Origin: Trichomonas vaginalis G3 | Taxonomy: Eukaryota; Parabasalia; Trichomonadida; Trichomonadidae | Direction of reading: 5' to 3' | DNA: 64,000 nucleotides | Assembly: GCF_026262505.1 (NCBI RefSeq) | Contig: NC_067203.1 | Span: forward strand, 12,784,392-12,848,391 | Shown: positions 28,685 through 38,446 of the stretch, one piece after another | Layout of the letters: every line of letters begins with the position of its first letter | Numbering within the stretch: the first letter of the stretch is position 1 | Translations under genes and position numbers: made by a program | The notes under the pieces: model-generated | What the model saw: the letters and a program-made list of their open reading frames with translations, nothing else | Databases searched by the model: none | Told to the model about the DNA's origin: nothing

Positions 28685-29285
28685 ATCTATCTATTGTTAT
28701 TGTTATTATTAAAACAAGCCAATTTATCAATATATTTCCCTTTGGTTCAAGATTATTTATTAATTTCTAGTTCTAAATCCAATTGAGGTTCGTTGAGAAT
28801 ACTATATGCATGTATTAGCTTGAGATCTTATAATTCTATTTTCTAAAGGAAAGCAAACTAATTCCCTTGTGACATTTGTTCAGCTTGTCATGATCAATAT
28901 CTGACAGATTTTCATTATATAGCAATACATTAAAAATAATTGTAGTTTTGAAGCATGTGCTACTTCTATAAAAATTACAAAATTTAAAAATTCAGTATTG
29001 AAATCATGAGAGCATATTCAAAACCAATTTCTGAAGTCTGTTATATGGTAAACAATGATTTTTCAATAACTCAAAATAAATAATAACAAATTTAGTGAAA
29101 TTCAAAGTCTTTATAATAAATAAAAGGTAACATAAGATAATACGTATAGATCAGTTTAACTTTTATCTATACAAAAAAAATAAAAAAAGAATAATTTCTA
29201 AATTAACATTATAATTTAGTCTCTCTACAAAAAATAACTCTATTAATGCAAGTAAAAACAAGGAAAATCAATAACAATAATAATT
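28685..29285. other. intergenic region, nothing recognised
   Basis: About 600 AT-rich bases between two convergent genes (transporter copy 3 and the WD40 gene). Runs of ATTGTTATTGTTATTATT near 28694 and of AAAAAAAATAAAAAAAG near 29174 only. Confidence 0.45.
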
Positions 29286-30932
29286 TCAATCGCCAAGGAA
29301 AGGATTGTACCTGACAATCGCGTATTTGCTGCTCTGCATGTCATCGTTTATGAAGAGCGTGGAATCAGCAATTCCATCCTTTGAAGCAATACCAAATACT
29401 TGGAGTTCATCGGAATTTTCATTATAAAAAGGTGACAAAGCATTGTATTCATCAGAAATTACTCCCAGAGCTGCAGAAGAGTTTCTGATATCATACGCGC
29501 ATATGCTTTGGTCTGCAGTTGATACCAATGCGTAATGTTCCGTTAGACAAATTCCGTTTATTGACTTGAAATTAGTTAATAAACTCAATGTCGGAGTTGG
29601 GGTACGAATATCCCACAGTTTGCAGCTCTTATCTTCACTAGCGGTCATCATAATGTCGTTGTATGACTTAATGAAGACGATCGGCTCAGTATGTCCGATG
29701 AAATATCTGATAACTTTTATGTCAACGGAGAAAAGTCGTAATGAAGGGCTTTGAGAGAAAGAAGTAACAATGCCTTTCGATAGATCGCATGAAAGAACGT
29801 GAATCGCGGAGATTCCCCACTTAGGATCTGCATTTGTTTCAAAACTCTCAAAAGTGCCATCGTTTTTGACCAAAAACAACGATGGAGACACAGCGAACCC
29901 ACAAATCGCTGATGAGTCGGATGCCATGGCCAGAGAAGCAAGTCCGGAAGAAGATGGCATTAAAGTGATTTCTTTCGAGACTTCGTTCTTATCGAAGTCC
30001 GCAATAATGACAGAATCACATGACATTGCAAACGCGTATCTTTTGTTGCCAACAAGGTTCTCAAGATGACTACGAATTCCTAATTTGAGCATTTGCCACT
30101 TTTCTCCATTATTTGTGTAGCTAATGACTCTATCAGGAGATACAGTATCTGCATGTATGTACATGGTAATGTCATGACCAATATATGACGTATCAAAATT
30201 TCGAATTGTTGTAACTTGATGGGCACGAGGCTGCCAAACAGCTGATGCTGTTTCATGGAATGATGCATCTGGTTTTTTAGGGAATTTGACGGTTTTAAAC
30301 ATACGAACGTTGTCAAATGAATTTGAAACGTAGTTTTGATGCATTTGTTGGCAAATTGTATCGAAATTATTTGATGCTTGCATCATTTCAGAAAGAGAAT
30401 CATTAACGTGGGCTAAAGAGTTCTCTAATTTTGTCATGAATTCTGTATTTGTAACCATCTGTGGTGCTGGTTTTTCAAGCCAGGTCGACTTCTTTGGCAT
30501 AGCTGGTAGTGAAACTGAAGGCTGAGATGGAGGCACCTGTATCTGATTTTGTGGCATCTGGATTGGAACAGGATTTTGTGGAATTGGAGCTGGCGGTATG
30601 ATCGGTTTTGGCTGGACATGTTGAATAAAATGAACCGCAGGTTGCATTATAGGTTGTTGTATAGGAACCGGCGGTGGAGCAATTGGTTCTTTAGGTGTGT
30701 TGTTTGTTTTGTCATTAAGAAAAAAAATTGCCTTATTATTATTGAACCAGAGTCTAACTGCACGCTTTGTCCAGTGCCCGGAGAATTTTTGAAGCTTTGC
30801 AGAAATCTCTGTTGCAAATGAGCTCCTTTCTGGGCTTCTTTCGGCATAGCCAAAATACTGGGCAATACCTCCGGTCAAAATATCAAGCTCTTGTTCAGTA
30901 GGGTAATATCTTTTAGATTCATTGCCCTCCAT
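29286..30932 (-). CDS. homeodomain-like / WD40 fusion protein
   Basis: A 548-residue protein from MEGNESKRYYPTEQELD. Residues about 10-70 look like a homeodomain-type three-helix unit: YPTEQELDILTGGIAQYFG, then a helix, then WTKRAVRLWFNNNKAIFF, where VRLWFNNNK parallels the recognition helix (VxxWFxNxR) of homeoboxes. Residues about 78-155 are Pro/Gln-rich (many PIPQNPVP-type repeats). A short helical part (165-215, KLENSLAHVNDSLSEMM) may dimerise. Residues about 230-548 form a WD40 propeller (MMTASEDKSCKLWDIRT; STADQSICAYDIRNS). The design suggests a DNA-binding regulator that docks partners through the propeller, in the nucleus. The homeodomain call is by eye; Myb- or HTH-like folds remain possible. 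No clear Inr is visible. Confidence 0.7.
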   Translation of the reverse strand: MEGNESKRYYPTEQELDILTGGIAQYFGYAERSPERSSFATEISAKLQKFSGHWTKRAVRLWFNNNKAIFFLNDKTNNTPKEPIAPPPVPIQQPIMQPAVHFIQHVQPKPIIPPAPIPQNPVPIQMPQNQIQVPPSQPSVSLPAMPKKSTWLEKPAPQMVTNTEFMTKLENSLAHVNDSLSEMMQASNNFDTICQQMHQNYVSNSFDNVRMFKTVKFPKKPDASFHETASAVWQPRAHQVTTIRNFDTSYIGHDITMYIHADTVSPDRVISYTNNGEKWQMLKLGIRSHLENLVGNKRYAFAMSCDSVIIADFDKNEVSKEITLMPSSSGLASLAMASDSSAICGFAVSPSLFLVKNDGTFESFETNADPKWGISAIHVLSCDLSKGIVTSFSQSPSLRLFSVDIKVIRYFIGHTEPIVFIKSYNDIMMTASEDKSCKLWDIRTPTPTLSLLTNFKSINGICLTEHYALVSTADQSICAYDIRNSSAALGVISDEYNALSPFYNENSDELQVFGIASKDGIADSTLFINDDMQSSKYAIVRYNPFLGD

Positions 30933-31104
30933 TCAATAATAAAAAAATATTGAAATTTTGTCAAATTGCAATTGGATTCTAAATGTCCTGCTGATAATAA
31001 TTATAATATTTTTAAGGTTAAGATTTTACTCTGAATTTAATGAAAGGTGACAAAATTTACATTCAAATTTTAGCTAAAAGTGACATCTGGGTAACAGATA
31101 TTGG

Positions 31105-32097
31105 ATGGATGAATCAACAAATGTAAAGACCCCACCATCCAAAAAAGTTAAGATACGGCATACTAATAAGAGTAAGAAGAGTCTTCCAGAAACGAAAGTT
31201 GAATTTTCCCCGGAATTATTATCGACAAGCAAAGAACCGCCTAAAACACCAAAAACTGGAAAGAAGAAGCTTTGCACACCGAAGAAGATTGGTACTGATG
31301 ATCCCAATCTTGATAAAGTACTCTTATTAGAACCAGCTCCATTATTAGTTGGCCAAATCGATGAACCAATAAAGAAAAAGTTAAAACTAAAGCCCAAAAA
31401 GGATTCTTCAAAAGATAAAAGTCAATTATTACCTACAAAGCGAAAGGTTACAAAACGATCAAAGCAAAAGGATAAAGAAGAACCAGTACAAGATACCAAG
31501 AAGAAAACAAAGCGTAGGGCTAAACGTAAGTTATCGCATAAACGTTCAACAGAAAGCCAAAGACCACAAATTATAATTAATGATGAAAAAGATGAAGATT
31601 TCTTGTTCGGACCTGACTTTTCAGCCAACAGATTACAAGATGCCAAATCAGTTATGCATATACATAAAGACAAACTTAATATCTCTGATTCTAAATCTGT
31701 AAAAGCACCAAAGAAGCATAAATCTAAAGGATCCGATCCACATATGCCAAATATTAATCCAGAAGCCCAAGAAGTCTTCAAAATGATTACAAAAAACTTA
31801 ACTCCTGTTGTTTCATCTCAACCGATTATAGGAGTAGAAAAGCCAATTCCCCTACAAACGATAATGGATGACATAACAATTGATGAATCTAAAAATGCTT
31901 TTTCATCTCATAAGTCGAGAAGTAAGAGATTACATAAGAAACTCAGTTATGGAACAAGTGGAACCGTTAAGCCCGTCGAAGGATGGTTACCTTTTGGCAT
32001 AGGAATCATTCAACCACCAGATGATGTCGAAATAGAGAAAAACGCAACACGAGACTACGATATTAGGAAACTTGTCCATGATATTAAGCATAACTAG
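31105..32097 (+). CDS. lysine-rich, probably nuclear protein, unknown
   Basis: A 330-residue protein with an extremely basic N-terminal half: many KKxK and KRxKR clusters (KKKLKLKPKKD, KKKTKRRAKRKLSHKR), which would act as nuclear or nucleolar localisation signals. The second half is less charged, with an acidic patch (INDEKDEDFLFGPDF, residues ~152-166) and a conserved-looking end (VEGWLPFGIGIIQPPDDVEIEKNATRDYDIRKLVHDI). No known domain. The C-terminal block might be a folded interaction motif, as in ribosome-biogenesis or chromatin factors; this is inference. Divergent from the WD40 gene with 172 bp between starts. Confidence 0.65.
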   Translation: MDESTNVKTPPSKKVKIRHTNKSKKSLPETKVEFSPELLSTSKEPPKTPKTGKKKLCTPKKIGTDDPNLDKVLLLEPAPLLVGQIDEPIKKKLKLKPKKDSSKDKSQLLPTKRKVTKRSKQKDKEEPVQDTKKKTKRRAKRKLSHKRSTESQRPQIIINDEKDEDFLFGPDFSANRLQDAKSVMHIHKDKLNISDSKSVKAPKKHKSKGSDPHMPNINPEAQEVFKMITKNLTPVVSSQPIIGVEKPIPLQTIMDDITIDESKNAFSSHKSRSKRLHKKLSYGTSGTVKPVEGWLPFGIGIIQPPDDVEIEKNATRDYDIRKLVHDIKHN

Positions 32098-32429
32098 ATA
32101 TATATTTATGAATTCAAACCATTTTTATGTTTGAATTTTTACTCAAATTTGTATTTGTATATTACATATTAGTATATAAATAAAGAAATTTGTTTTGATG
32201 TTCATGTGTAAATAAAATAGATATGTTTTTCGAGAGTTTACTGTCATTTGTATCAAGAATTCTGAAGAAGATATAAAATTGGACTTTCGGAGTTAGAATA
32301 TATCTTGATTAGATCCTTATGAGCTAGTTTGAGCGAATGTATTTGATTTTTAATATTTCTTGTTATTTCCTTGTTTTGGATAGTGTGTGATATACTAAAA
32401 TACCAATAATTTTGATTGTTTAATGTGAA

Positions 32430-32501
32430 GGGGGTGTGGCTCAGTGGTAGAGTGCGACTTTAGCATAGTTGAGGCCGGGGGTTCGATTCCCCCCATCTCC
32501 A
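32430..32501 (+). tRNA. tRNA-Ala (anticodon AGC)
   Basis: A 72-base cloverleaf folds cleanly: acceptor GGGGGTG with CATCTCC (two G-U pairs), D arm GCTC/GAGT, anticodon stem CGACT/AGTTG with loop TTAGCAT (anticodon AGC), T arm GGGGG-TTCGATT-CCCCC, discriminator A. The internal A box (TGGCTCAGTGG) and B box (GGTTCGATTCC) are intact, and a pol III T-run terminator follows at once (32502-32506). No intron. AGC, with inosine at 34, reads GCU/GCC/GCA. Confidence 0.95.
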
Positions 32502-32773
32502 TTTTTGCTTTTATTTTTCTTCTTTCTACCTGAATCGTGTGCTTATTATTCATTTTATCCACTTTTGAGATAAAATTTTTGCAGTGTTTCTATTAGGAAT
32601 TTAAATATTGGTGATTAGATGTTCTGAATTTTTAAAATGATAAAAATCAAAATTCAAATTTACAAAATATATCATAACAGATAACTAAATTAATCGATTT
32701 TTAATGATAACAATTAAAATTAAATAAAACAAACAAAAAAATCATACAATTATAATTATAACAAATAAAATTT

Positions 32774-35700
32774 TCATTTCAATCCTCTGCAAGCTTCTTC
32801 CAAGTCACGAGCAGCATGTATTACCTCATCAACATTACTAATCTGTTCATTAGACAGCTTAGATCTATCAACTTTTTCGAAGATCTGTTTAATTTCCGAA
32901 ATTGCTTTTACAGTTTCTTCGACATCAGTCTTTCCATTGACCAATCTATTGCATGGCGAACTGTATACCTTTGTCACATCCACCAGCAAACCAGTTACAA
33001 CGTGAGGAGCAGTAGTTCTTCCTCTAAATGCGAAATACCTTCCATCTTGTATTTGCAAATCGATTTCGAACGCGTGGCCCAAATCCATTGCATTTCTCAT
33101 GCGTGTTGTGAACATAATCTTCGTGTTTTCATCATCCAGCTCGTTATCAACGAATCCCCAGTTCAATGTCAACAGTTTTGATTCGCCAATAATTAGTTTG
33201 TTTTGTGCAGTTTTGTCGTAAGAATCATTGAATCTCCAAACAGCGACTTGACCAACTTTGATGAGGAAAGACTTTAATTGGCATTGTTCGTGAACTCTTT
33301 GATATGTTTCTCTGTATTCTTCCAAATCAAAGAAAGCGCAAATCAAAGAAGAACCGTATTTAGCAACAGACAATCTTCCTTTTCTCAATATTGATCCTGG
33401 TCTTAGTATTTGAACAACTGCTGAATACGATGATATAACTCCATCTCTTACATCTTGTATTCTTTGTTCAATTTCGGGTGATGGATCTCTAAAGAACTTA
33501 GGGAAATAAGAGAAAGGAGTGTCTTTGTCAATACTCAGCGCGTCCCAAATTGTCGGCATTTCGAAAACAGAAACAACTTGGTCTGTCTCGATAACAACGC
33601 CCCAGATGGTGACAGTCGAAGGAGGATTGGAGAGAGCACGAAGAGGAATGGGAGGAATCAACGTGGAAAGGAAATCTCCTGCATCAAAAATAAATCCAAT
33701 ATCATGATTTCCGTAAACAATGAACCAATGGGCGAAACCATGGGAATCAATAAGCCGGATCGAACAATTGTCCGGTTTGTACTCGAACATGAAATTCTTG
33801 GACCTTTCTGGGTCAATTGAACTACTTAATAAAGTTTCAGGTATAAAGTAGCGCTGTTCTGAGCCATTAAGGTCCATAATGGATTGTACGCTATTGGCAA
33901 TGAAATCTGAGCCATTGTGGGCTGGCATTTCCTTTCCAATTGCAAGTAATTTTTCGCGATCGTTTATGTGGACATGTTCTATGAATGGTTTGTCAGAGGA
34001 TAAACCGTACTTCTTGAGAAACTCCTCGCCATCGAATAATTTTGGTGTTTCGCTGAGATCTAGTTTTGCATAATTTAATTGTCCGGAGAAAGCGTAAGTT
34101 GCGTTTAAGCCAGCGCTTACATCAGTGATCTGGCGATTTATTGGTTCGGTATTTTCTGCCAAAATGTTGATGGTTGCGCCATCATTTGAAGTAAACGTGT
34201 AAGCGACCTTGTTCTTGCCATGCCAGATGTTTAGTTCGCCTGGTTTTGATGTACTTGCGATTTCTCGAGCTTCTTGTTGAGTTAAAATTTCTGCGAAATC
34301 TGGAGAATTTTTCTCAAGACGTCCCTCGAGCTTGTAGTACTTGTAGATAGAGAAAACCTTCGACTTTGTCAGCATATCGATGAGACTTGTGTATTTCTGA
34401 GACGTTCTATGCAAAAGAGAGAGTTGATAAACAAATGTAGTACAAAGAGCGACAATTGGAAGTCCTACTTGTGAGAAATGCTCCATAAGAGGATTACTAA
34501 AGCAAAATACGATATGTAATTGCGTATCTGTTGAATTTGTCGAAGTTCTAAAAATTGATTTAATTCCTTCGATTTCGTTTGTTTCAAAGAACATGGAATT
34601 ACTGTTTTTGTGTAGTACTGATCGTAATAAGTCGATATTGATGAGTGGCTCGTTGTTTATTGTGTGACATAAGAAAAGATTTTCGTATTTGTCCAAAAAG
34701 AAGGCCTGGTTAGCTCCAAGCATTGGCATGTATTTGTCGAGAATGATTTTGACGTTTTCCTCTGAAAATGGTGATGTTGTGATGAAATTATAACAATCTA
34801 AAAATATTGAAGTAATTATTGAGAATAAATGAGAGAGAGGATTCATAGGAGTGATGACACCAACAGGTAGTTCATAATAACCGCGTTGGCCTGTTGAAAG
34901 TTCGATTTTTATTCTTACGGGTCGAAATTCACGAAAAGTCTTCAAATGGACTTCAGAACTTTGTAATACAGACTGATCTGTTGATTCTAGATTCACTTCT
35001 ATTGGAAGTTTCTCATCGCTTGGTAAAGAAAATTTTTCTTTCATTAAAATATTCATTACGCGTTCTGTTTTTGAATCTAATTTGAATGTAATGCATAAGT
35101 CGAAATTATAACTTGAAATACTACGTTCCATGCGAATAATTGAAACTTGTGAAGAATTTGTTTGAATTACGCGAGCTGTATCGTTTTTAATTATATCGAC
35201 GCAATATGTATTCTTTCCTTCAAGAGATCCGACAATTGGTTTCAAATTCTTATCGCAGATATAAACATTATCTGGTAATTTTCGAATTGAGAAGAATTTA
35301 TAGGCAAGAAATCCTATGATTAAGAATACAAATATTGTTATGATGGTGTCCTAGTTGAAATGAACTGGATATCTTATCTTGCAAGTGCCATAAGAATCAA
35401 TACAGCTCAAATACGAATAAACATCGTAATTGACAGAAAAATTCTTAAGTATAGCAAATTTGGACTCGTTCAATGGTAAAAAGTGATAGTCAGGATGTTG
35501 AAATGATTTGTTTGTAATTAAATACGAAGTTTTCAAGCTTCCAAGTGTATACTTAAATCCATTATCGTCCAAAAATGAAGATATCTGAGCCGCTCCTTGA
35601 ATAGTTGGATCTATACTGATGATATCATCATCGGAATTTGTTTTCCGGAAAATCGCGACATTTTCCAATGGTTGTTCAATTGAGCAGCAATAAATGACTG

Positions 35701-35793
35701 TCTTTTTTTGCTGGAGCTAAGCCTGACTCTAGAATAAGTGGCTTGCAAAAAAGCAAAAACGACAGAAGCATTCACAATTGTAAAAAATTTCAA
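32774..35793 (-). pseudogene. signal-peptide membrane protein with large cytosolic region (decayed)
   Basis: Read on the minus strand, the gene has a signal peptide-like start (KFFTIVNASVVFAFLQATYS, but with TTG where ATG is expected and a stop just upstream), an extracellular part of about 130 residues, a membrane span (TIFVFLIIGFLAYKFF) and a cytosolic region of about 820 residues that is fully open. Three faults interrupt the N-terminal end: the missing ATG, a shift at the run of seven A/T bases at 35703-35709, and a TAG at 35351-35353 just before the span. The cytosolic part ends with PAS-like features (WGFVDNEL...MRNAMDLGHAFEIDLQIQDG...TAPHVVTGLLVDVT). It resembles the multi-domain sensor/receptor proteins of trichomonads, though no cyclase domain is present. 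Recent decay or sequencing error are both possible. Confidence 0.65.
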
Positions 35794-36699
35794 TCAAAAA
35801 AATGTTGCACCAATTTTTTGATTAAAAAAATGAATGATAATTCATAATAAATAATTATGTATCAACATTCCTATCGTTCATCGTAAATTCGGACCAAAGA
35901 ATTTTGAATATCTCTGATGTCATTCTAGTATAGCTATCACACTGGATGTAGTTTAAAGGGATTTGAAAGATTCGATGAAATAGATTTCGATCAATTTTGA
36001 AGGAAACTCATTGTTTCATGCTTAATATGGCCATATATAGCTATTTTAGGATGTTTGTTTCTTCCAAGAAAATTTCGGAAATGAAAACTTCATTAGCAAG
36101 AATAAGAAAATTCTCCTGATTTTTTTGTTTTTCAAATTTTTTTGGAAATTTTTCATTTGACTTTTGAAATTTTAAAACGACAAAAATGTTACAAAATAGT
36201 AACTGAATATTATATCTAAGGGTTTCGTTTTGCTAAAATTGTCACTTTTATAGCATATTTGTTTTTGGATGTTTTGCGAAACCAAAAAAAAAACTATGAT
36301 ATACAATGTGTGTGTAAAGAAAATACTTTATTTACTAGTTAAAAAATCATTTGGTATTGATCAAGTTATTTTTTCTGGATAAGATATTATATGGATAATT
36401 AGATAGAAAATACAATTATATAATCTTGTACCTGGTTTAATTAAGCTAATTGTCATCAGAAACTTGTAATTTTTATGAATTTCAGATTTTCTTTTCATTA
36501 CTGCTTTTCTTAATAGGTCAAGTTCTTATTTACGTTATAAAGTATGATATTTACAAATATCAAGTTATCATGTTTTTTGAGAAATTATGAGAAACAAACA
36601 AAAATGAAAAAGATAGGAATAGCAATGAATAGTGATGTGGGTATAGAAAATGTAAGAGATATGAAAGTACAGTATACATTGTGCGTCGCCTGTAGCCTA
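35794..36699. other. AT-rich border region before Polinton no. 2
   Basis: About 900 bases with no gene or RNA recognised, bearing several long A/T runs. The left end of the second Polinton lies somewhere in or just after this stretch; composition rises in GC and CpG from about 36680, which I use as the boundary. Confidence 0.4.
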
Positions 36700-36888
36700 C
36701 AGCTACAGTCACCGACACAATGAAAAAAGTGACAGAAAACTGACACCATACGGGCGCGCATATGTACGCATATATGTGTAAAAATAAACGTTCATATGTA
36801 AACTAACCTTTATTCACTAGCAGGAGCTTTGTTGTTCGCTTCCATTAAAATGTAAACTTTACGTGTCAAAAAAATTCTGTCACGTAAA

Positions 36889-37071
36889 CTATTTATGTTG
36901 AGATTGAGTACCAGACTCTAATATAAGTTCAACCATTATATTAGAGTCTTTAGGAATTTCATATGGTTCTTTTACATAATATTCCTTTTTTTGACCATCA
37001 GTAGTTAGTATACAAGTCTTGGGTATGGTGGCACTGCGTTCCACTTTACCCAATACTTGTGAATTTGACAC
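36889..37071 (-). CDS. small hypothetical protein of Polinton no. 2
   Basis: An open frame of about 60 codons with VLGKVERSATIPKTCIL and EIPKDSNIMVELILESG, a beta-strand-rich pattern. It is the leftmost candidate gene. No clear ATG start is visible and no family recognised; support is weak. Confidence 0.3.
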   Translation of the reverse strand: MSNSQVLGKVERSATIPKTCILTTDGQKKEYYVKEPYEIPKDSNIMVELILESGTQSQHK

Positions 37072-37226
37072 TTTACAAAACCGTTAACGTATATTTTACA
37101 ACACAAACGACAACACTAACTTAACCTTAAATATTTACAAAACCCACCACCACTTCACTAACGAACTCACTAATGTAAAAATAAACGTTCTCACTATCGT
37201 TCTCACTAACAACTTCACTAATGTTC

Positions 37227-37511
37227 TCATAAATTTTCCTCAATATCTTCATCATCAGTGTTAACCCTATTGTAGTCATACTTGAAGCCATAAACTTTCT
37301 CTAACTTCTTAACGTACAATTTACATAACTTACCTTCGTCATCGTATGGTTTAATGATATAACTATTTCTATCTTTATAAACAGTCAATGAAAAGTCAAC
37401 TGGTCTCGGATGTATTTGAAAGAACATGTTATGCTCAGGAAGGAAGAATAAATGTTTAAATGTATGTTTGTTATATGTTTTGATTTGTATGAGTTGCTTT
37501 TGTTCTGTCAT
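37227..37511 (-). CDS. hypothetical protein of Polinton no. 2
   Basis: A 94-residue frame from the ATG at 37509-37511 (MTEQKQLIQIKTYNKHTFKH). Mixed alpha/beta, many aromatic residues, acidic C-terminus (YNRVNTDDEDIEENL). It may belong to a small single-domain family common in Mavericks, but I cannot name it. It is preceded and followed by intergenic DNA with short direct repeats (ACTTCACTAA-type, 37090-37230). Confidence 0.4.
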   Translation of the reverse strand: MTEQKQLIQIKTYNKHTFKHLFFLPEHNMFFQIHPRPVDFSLTVYKDRNSYIIKPYDDEGKLCKLYVKKLEKVYGFKYDYNRVNTDDEDIEENL

Positions 37512-37599
37512 TACATCCAAATAAAATAAAAATAAAATAAAAAATAAACTTAAAAATTAATGATATCACCACCCGCACACGTATGAAAACATAGCACAA

Positions 37600-37665
37600 A
37601 AATAATGTTTATGTTAGAATGTTAGATCTAACCCGATATCTAACCTCTTTTCTAACCTGTTGAAT
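37600..37665. repeat. 60-bp repeat, copy 1 (with GTTAGATCTAAC palindrome)
   Basis: Direct copy of the 48584 repeat, about 11 kb away in the same element, with the palindrome at 37621-37632. It lies just after the stop codon of the gene at 37674-37910. Confidence 0.85.
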
Positions 37666-37673
37666 TCATTGCT

Positions 37674-37910
37674 TTATAACTCTCTTCCTTTCTCCAACTC
37701 TTCTAACTTCTTCTTAAGTTCAGCAATGTTGTCCTCATGAAGTTTAATCTTTCTCAAAATTCCTTCTCTATCTAATGGTTGCTTTATCTTTCTAAACTGA
37801 ACTCTACCATCCTTCATAGTATGAACGTAAAAACCTTCTGGAATAATTCCTGATTTAATGTATTCTACCAAAAACTTTTGTTTCATTGCTTCAGTGACTT
37901 TAGTCGTCAT
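37674..37910 (-). CDS. hypothetical protein of Polinton no. 2
   Basis: A 78-residue frame from MTTKVTEAMKQKF. The first half is a possible small beta unit (GFYVHTMKDGRVQFRKIKQPL) and the second half is a coiled coil (ILRKIKLHEDNIAELKKKLEELEK). The N-terminal pattern HTMKDGRVQFRKIK resembles FYYVSQSKDGKIYVRKRKVP of the protein at 40225-40482, so the two are likely paralogues or share a domain. A palindromic repeat (GTTAGATCTAAC) lies just after its stop codon. Confidence 0.45.
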   Translation of the reverse strand: MTTKVTEAMKQKFLVEYIKSGIIPEGFYVHTMKDGRVQFRKIKQPLDREGILRKIKLHEDNIAELKKKLEELEKGREL

Positions 37911-37958
37911 TTCAATCAAATAAAAATGTTCAAATAAAATAAAAATAACGTTATTTTT

Positions 37959-38255
37959 TCAGTAAGGAAACGCAGGAGTTTTACGATTTATTTGAGGCGT
38001 AGGTTCTGGTTTAAATGTTGGAGTCGGTTTAGGAGTTGACTTTTGAACAGGAGTTTGTACTTCCATAGGTTCAGGAGTCATTGAAGGTTTTGCTTGTGAA
38101 GGCGTTGGTTTTGGCGAAGGTGTTGGAGTTTGTTTAACTTCAGCTACTTCAGTATTATTTATAACATTTGCTTTATTTCTTTTCAACATCATAACTGCTC
38201 CTGCTGTAGCTAGCAAACCTAGTGGGAGACCATATTTATATAAGGACTTGACCAA
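37959..38255 (-). CDS. membrane-anchored Pro/Thr-rich protein of Polinton no. 2
   Basis: An open frame of 98 codons. A hydrophobic segment near the start (YGLPLGLLATAGAVMML) is followed by a Pro/Thr/Lys/Gln-rich stalk (TPTPSPKPTPSQAKPSMTPE). Single-span proteins of this kind occur in Polintons and related viruses, where a role at the internal membrane is supposed. The start is not settled: there is no ATG before the hydrophobic segment, and it overlaps the small gene at 38219-38416 by 37 bp. Confidence 0.4.
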   Translation of the reverse strand: MVKSLYKYGLPLGLLATAGAVMMLKRNKANVINNTEVAEVKQTPTPSPKPTPSQAKPSMTPEPMEVQTPVQKSTPKPTPTFKPEPTPQINRKTPAFPY

Positions 38256-38416
38256 ATGCTATTTTTGACAGGAGCTGGTGGAACACCTAACCTTGGTGAA
38301 ACTGCTCTTTGCCATTGTGCAGCTCGTAAGAAATATTCAATAGGTGCTCCATAATCGTTTGGTAAAGTTTGTTTCACAGATGGTGAAGGTTCACGAGAGC
38401 TTGATGAAGAACTCAT
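38219..38416 (-). CDS. small Ser/Pro-rich protein of Polinton no. 2
   Basis: A 65-residue frame starting MSSSSSSREPSPSVKQTLPN, with a tryptophan- and proline-containing middle (FLRAAQWQRAVSPRLGVPP). It sits directly downstream of the capsid gene, with a motif shared by other intergenic spots of the element (TAAAAATAAACGTTC) between them. No family recognised. Confidence 0.4.
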   Translation of the reverse strand: MSSSSSSREPSPSVKQTLPNDYGAPIEYFLRAAQWQRAVSPRLGVPPAPVKNSIWSSPYINMVSH

Positions 38417-38446
38417 TTATAAGCTTTAAAAATAAACGTTCATCCT

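Noticed and set aside
31074-31397. Minus-strand open frame opposite the lysine-rich gene
   Set aside because: Shadow of Lys/Pro codons; no initiator, and the hydrophobic composition reflects antisense of basic codons.
36740-36800. TATGTACGCATATATGTG region as the left terminal inverted repeat of Polinton no. 2
   Set aside because: No matching inverted copy could be found before the N gap, so it is left as border sequence only.
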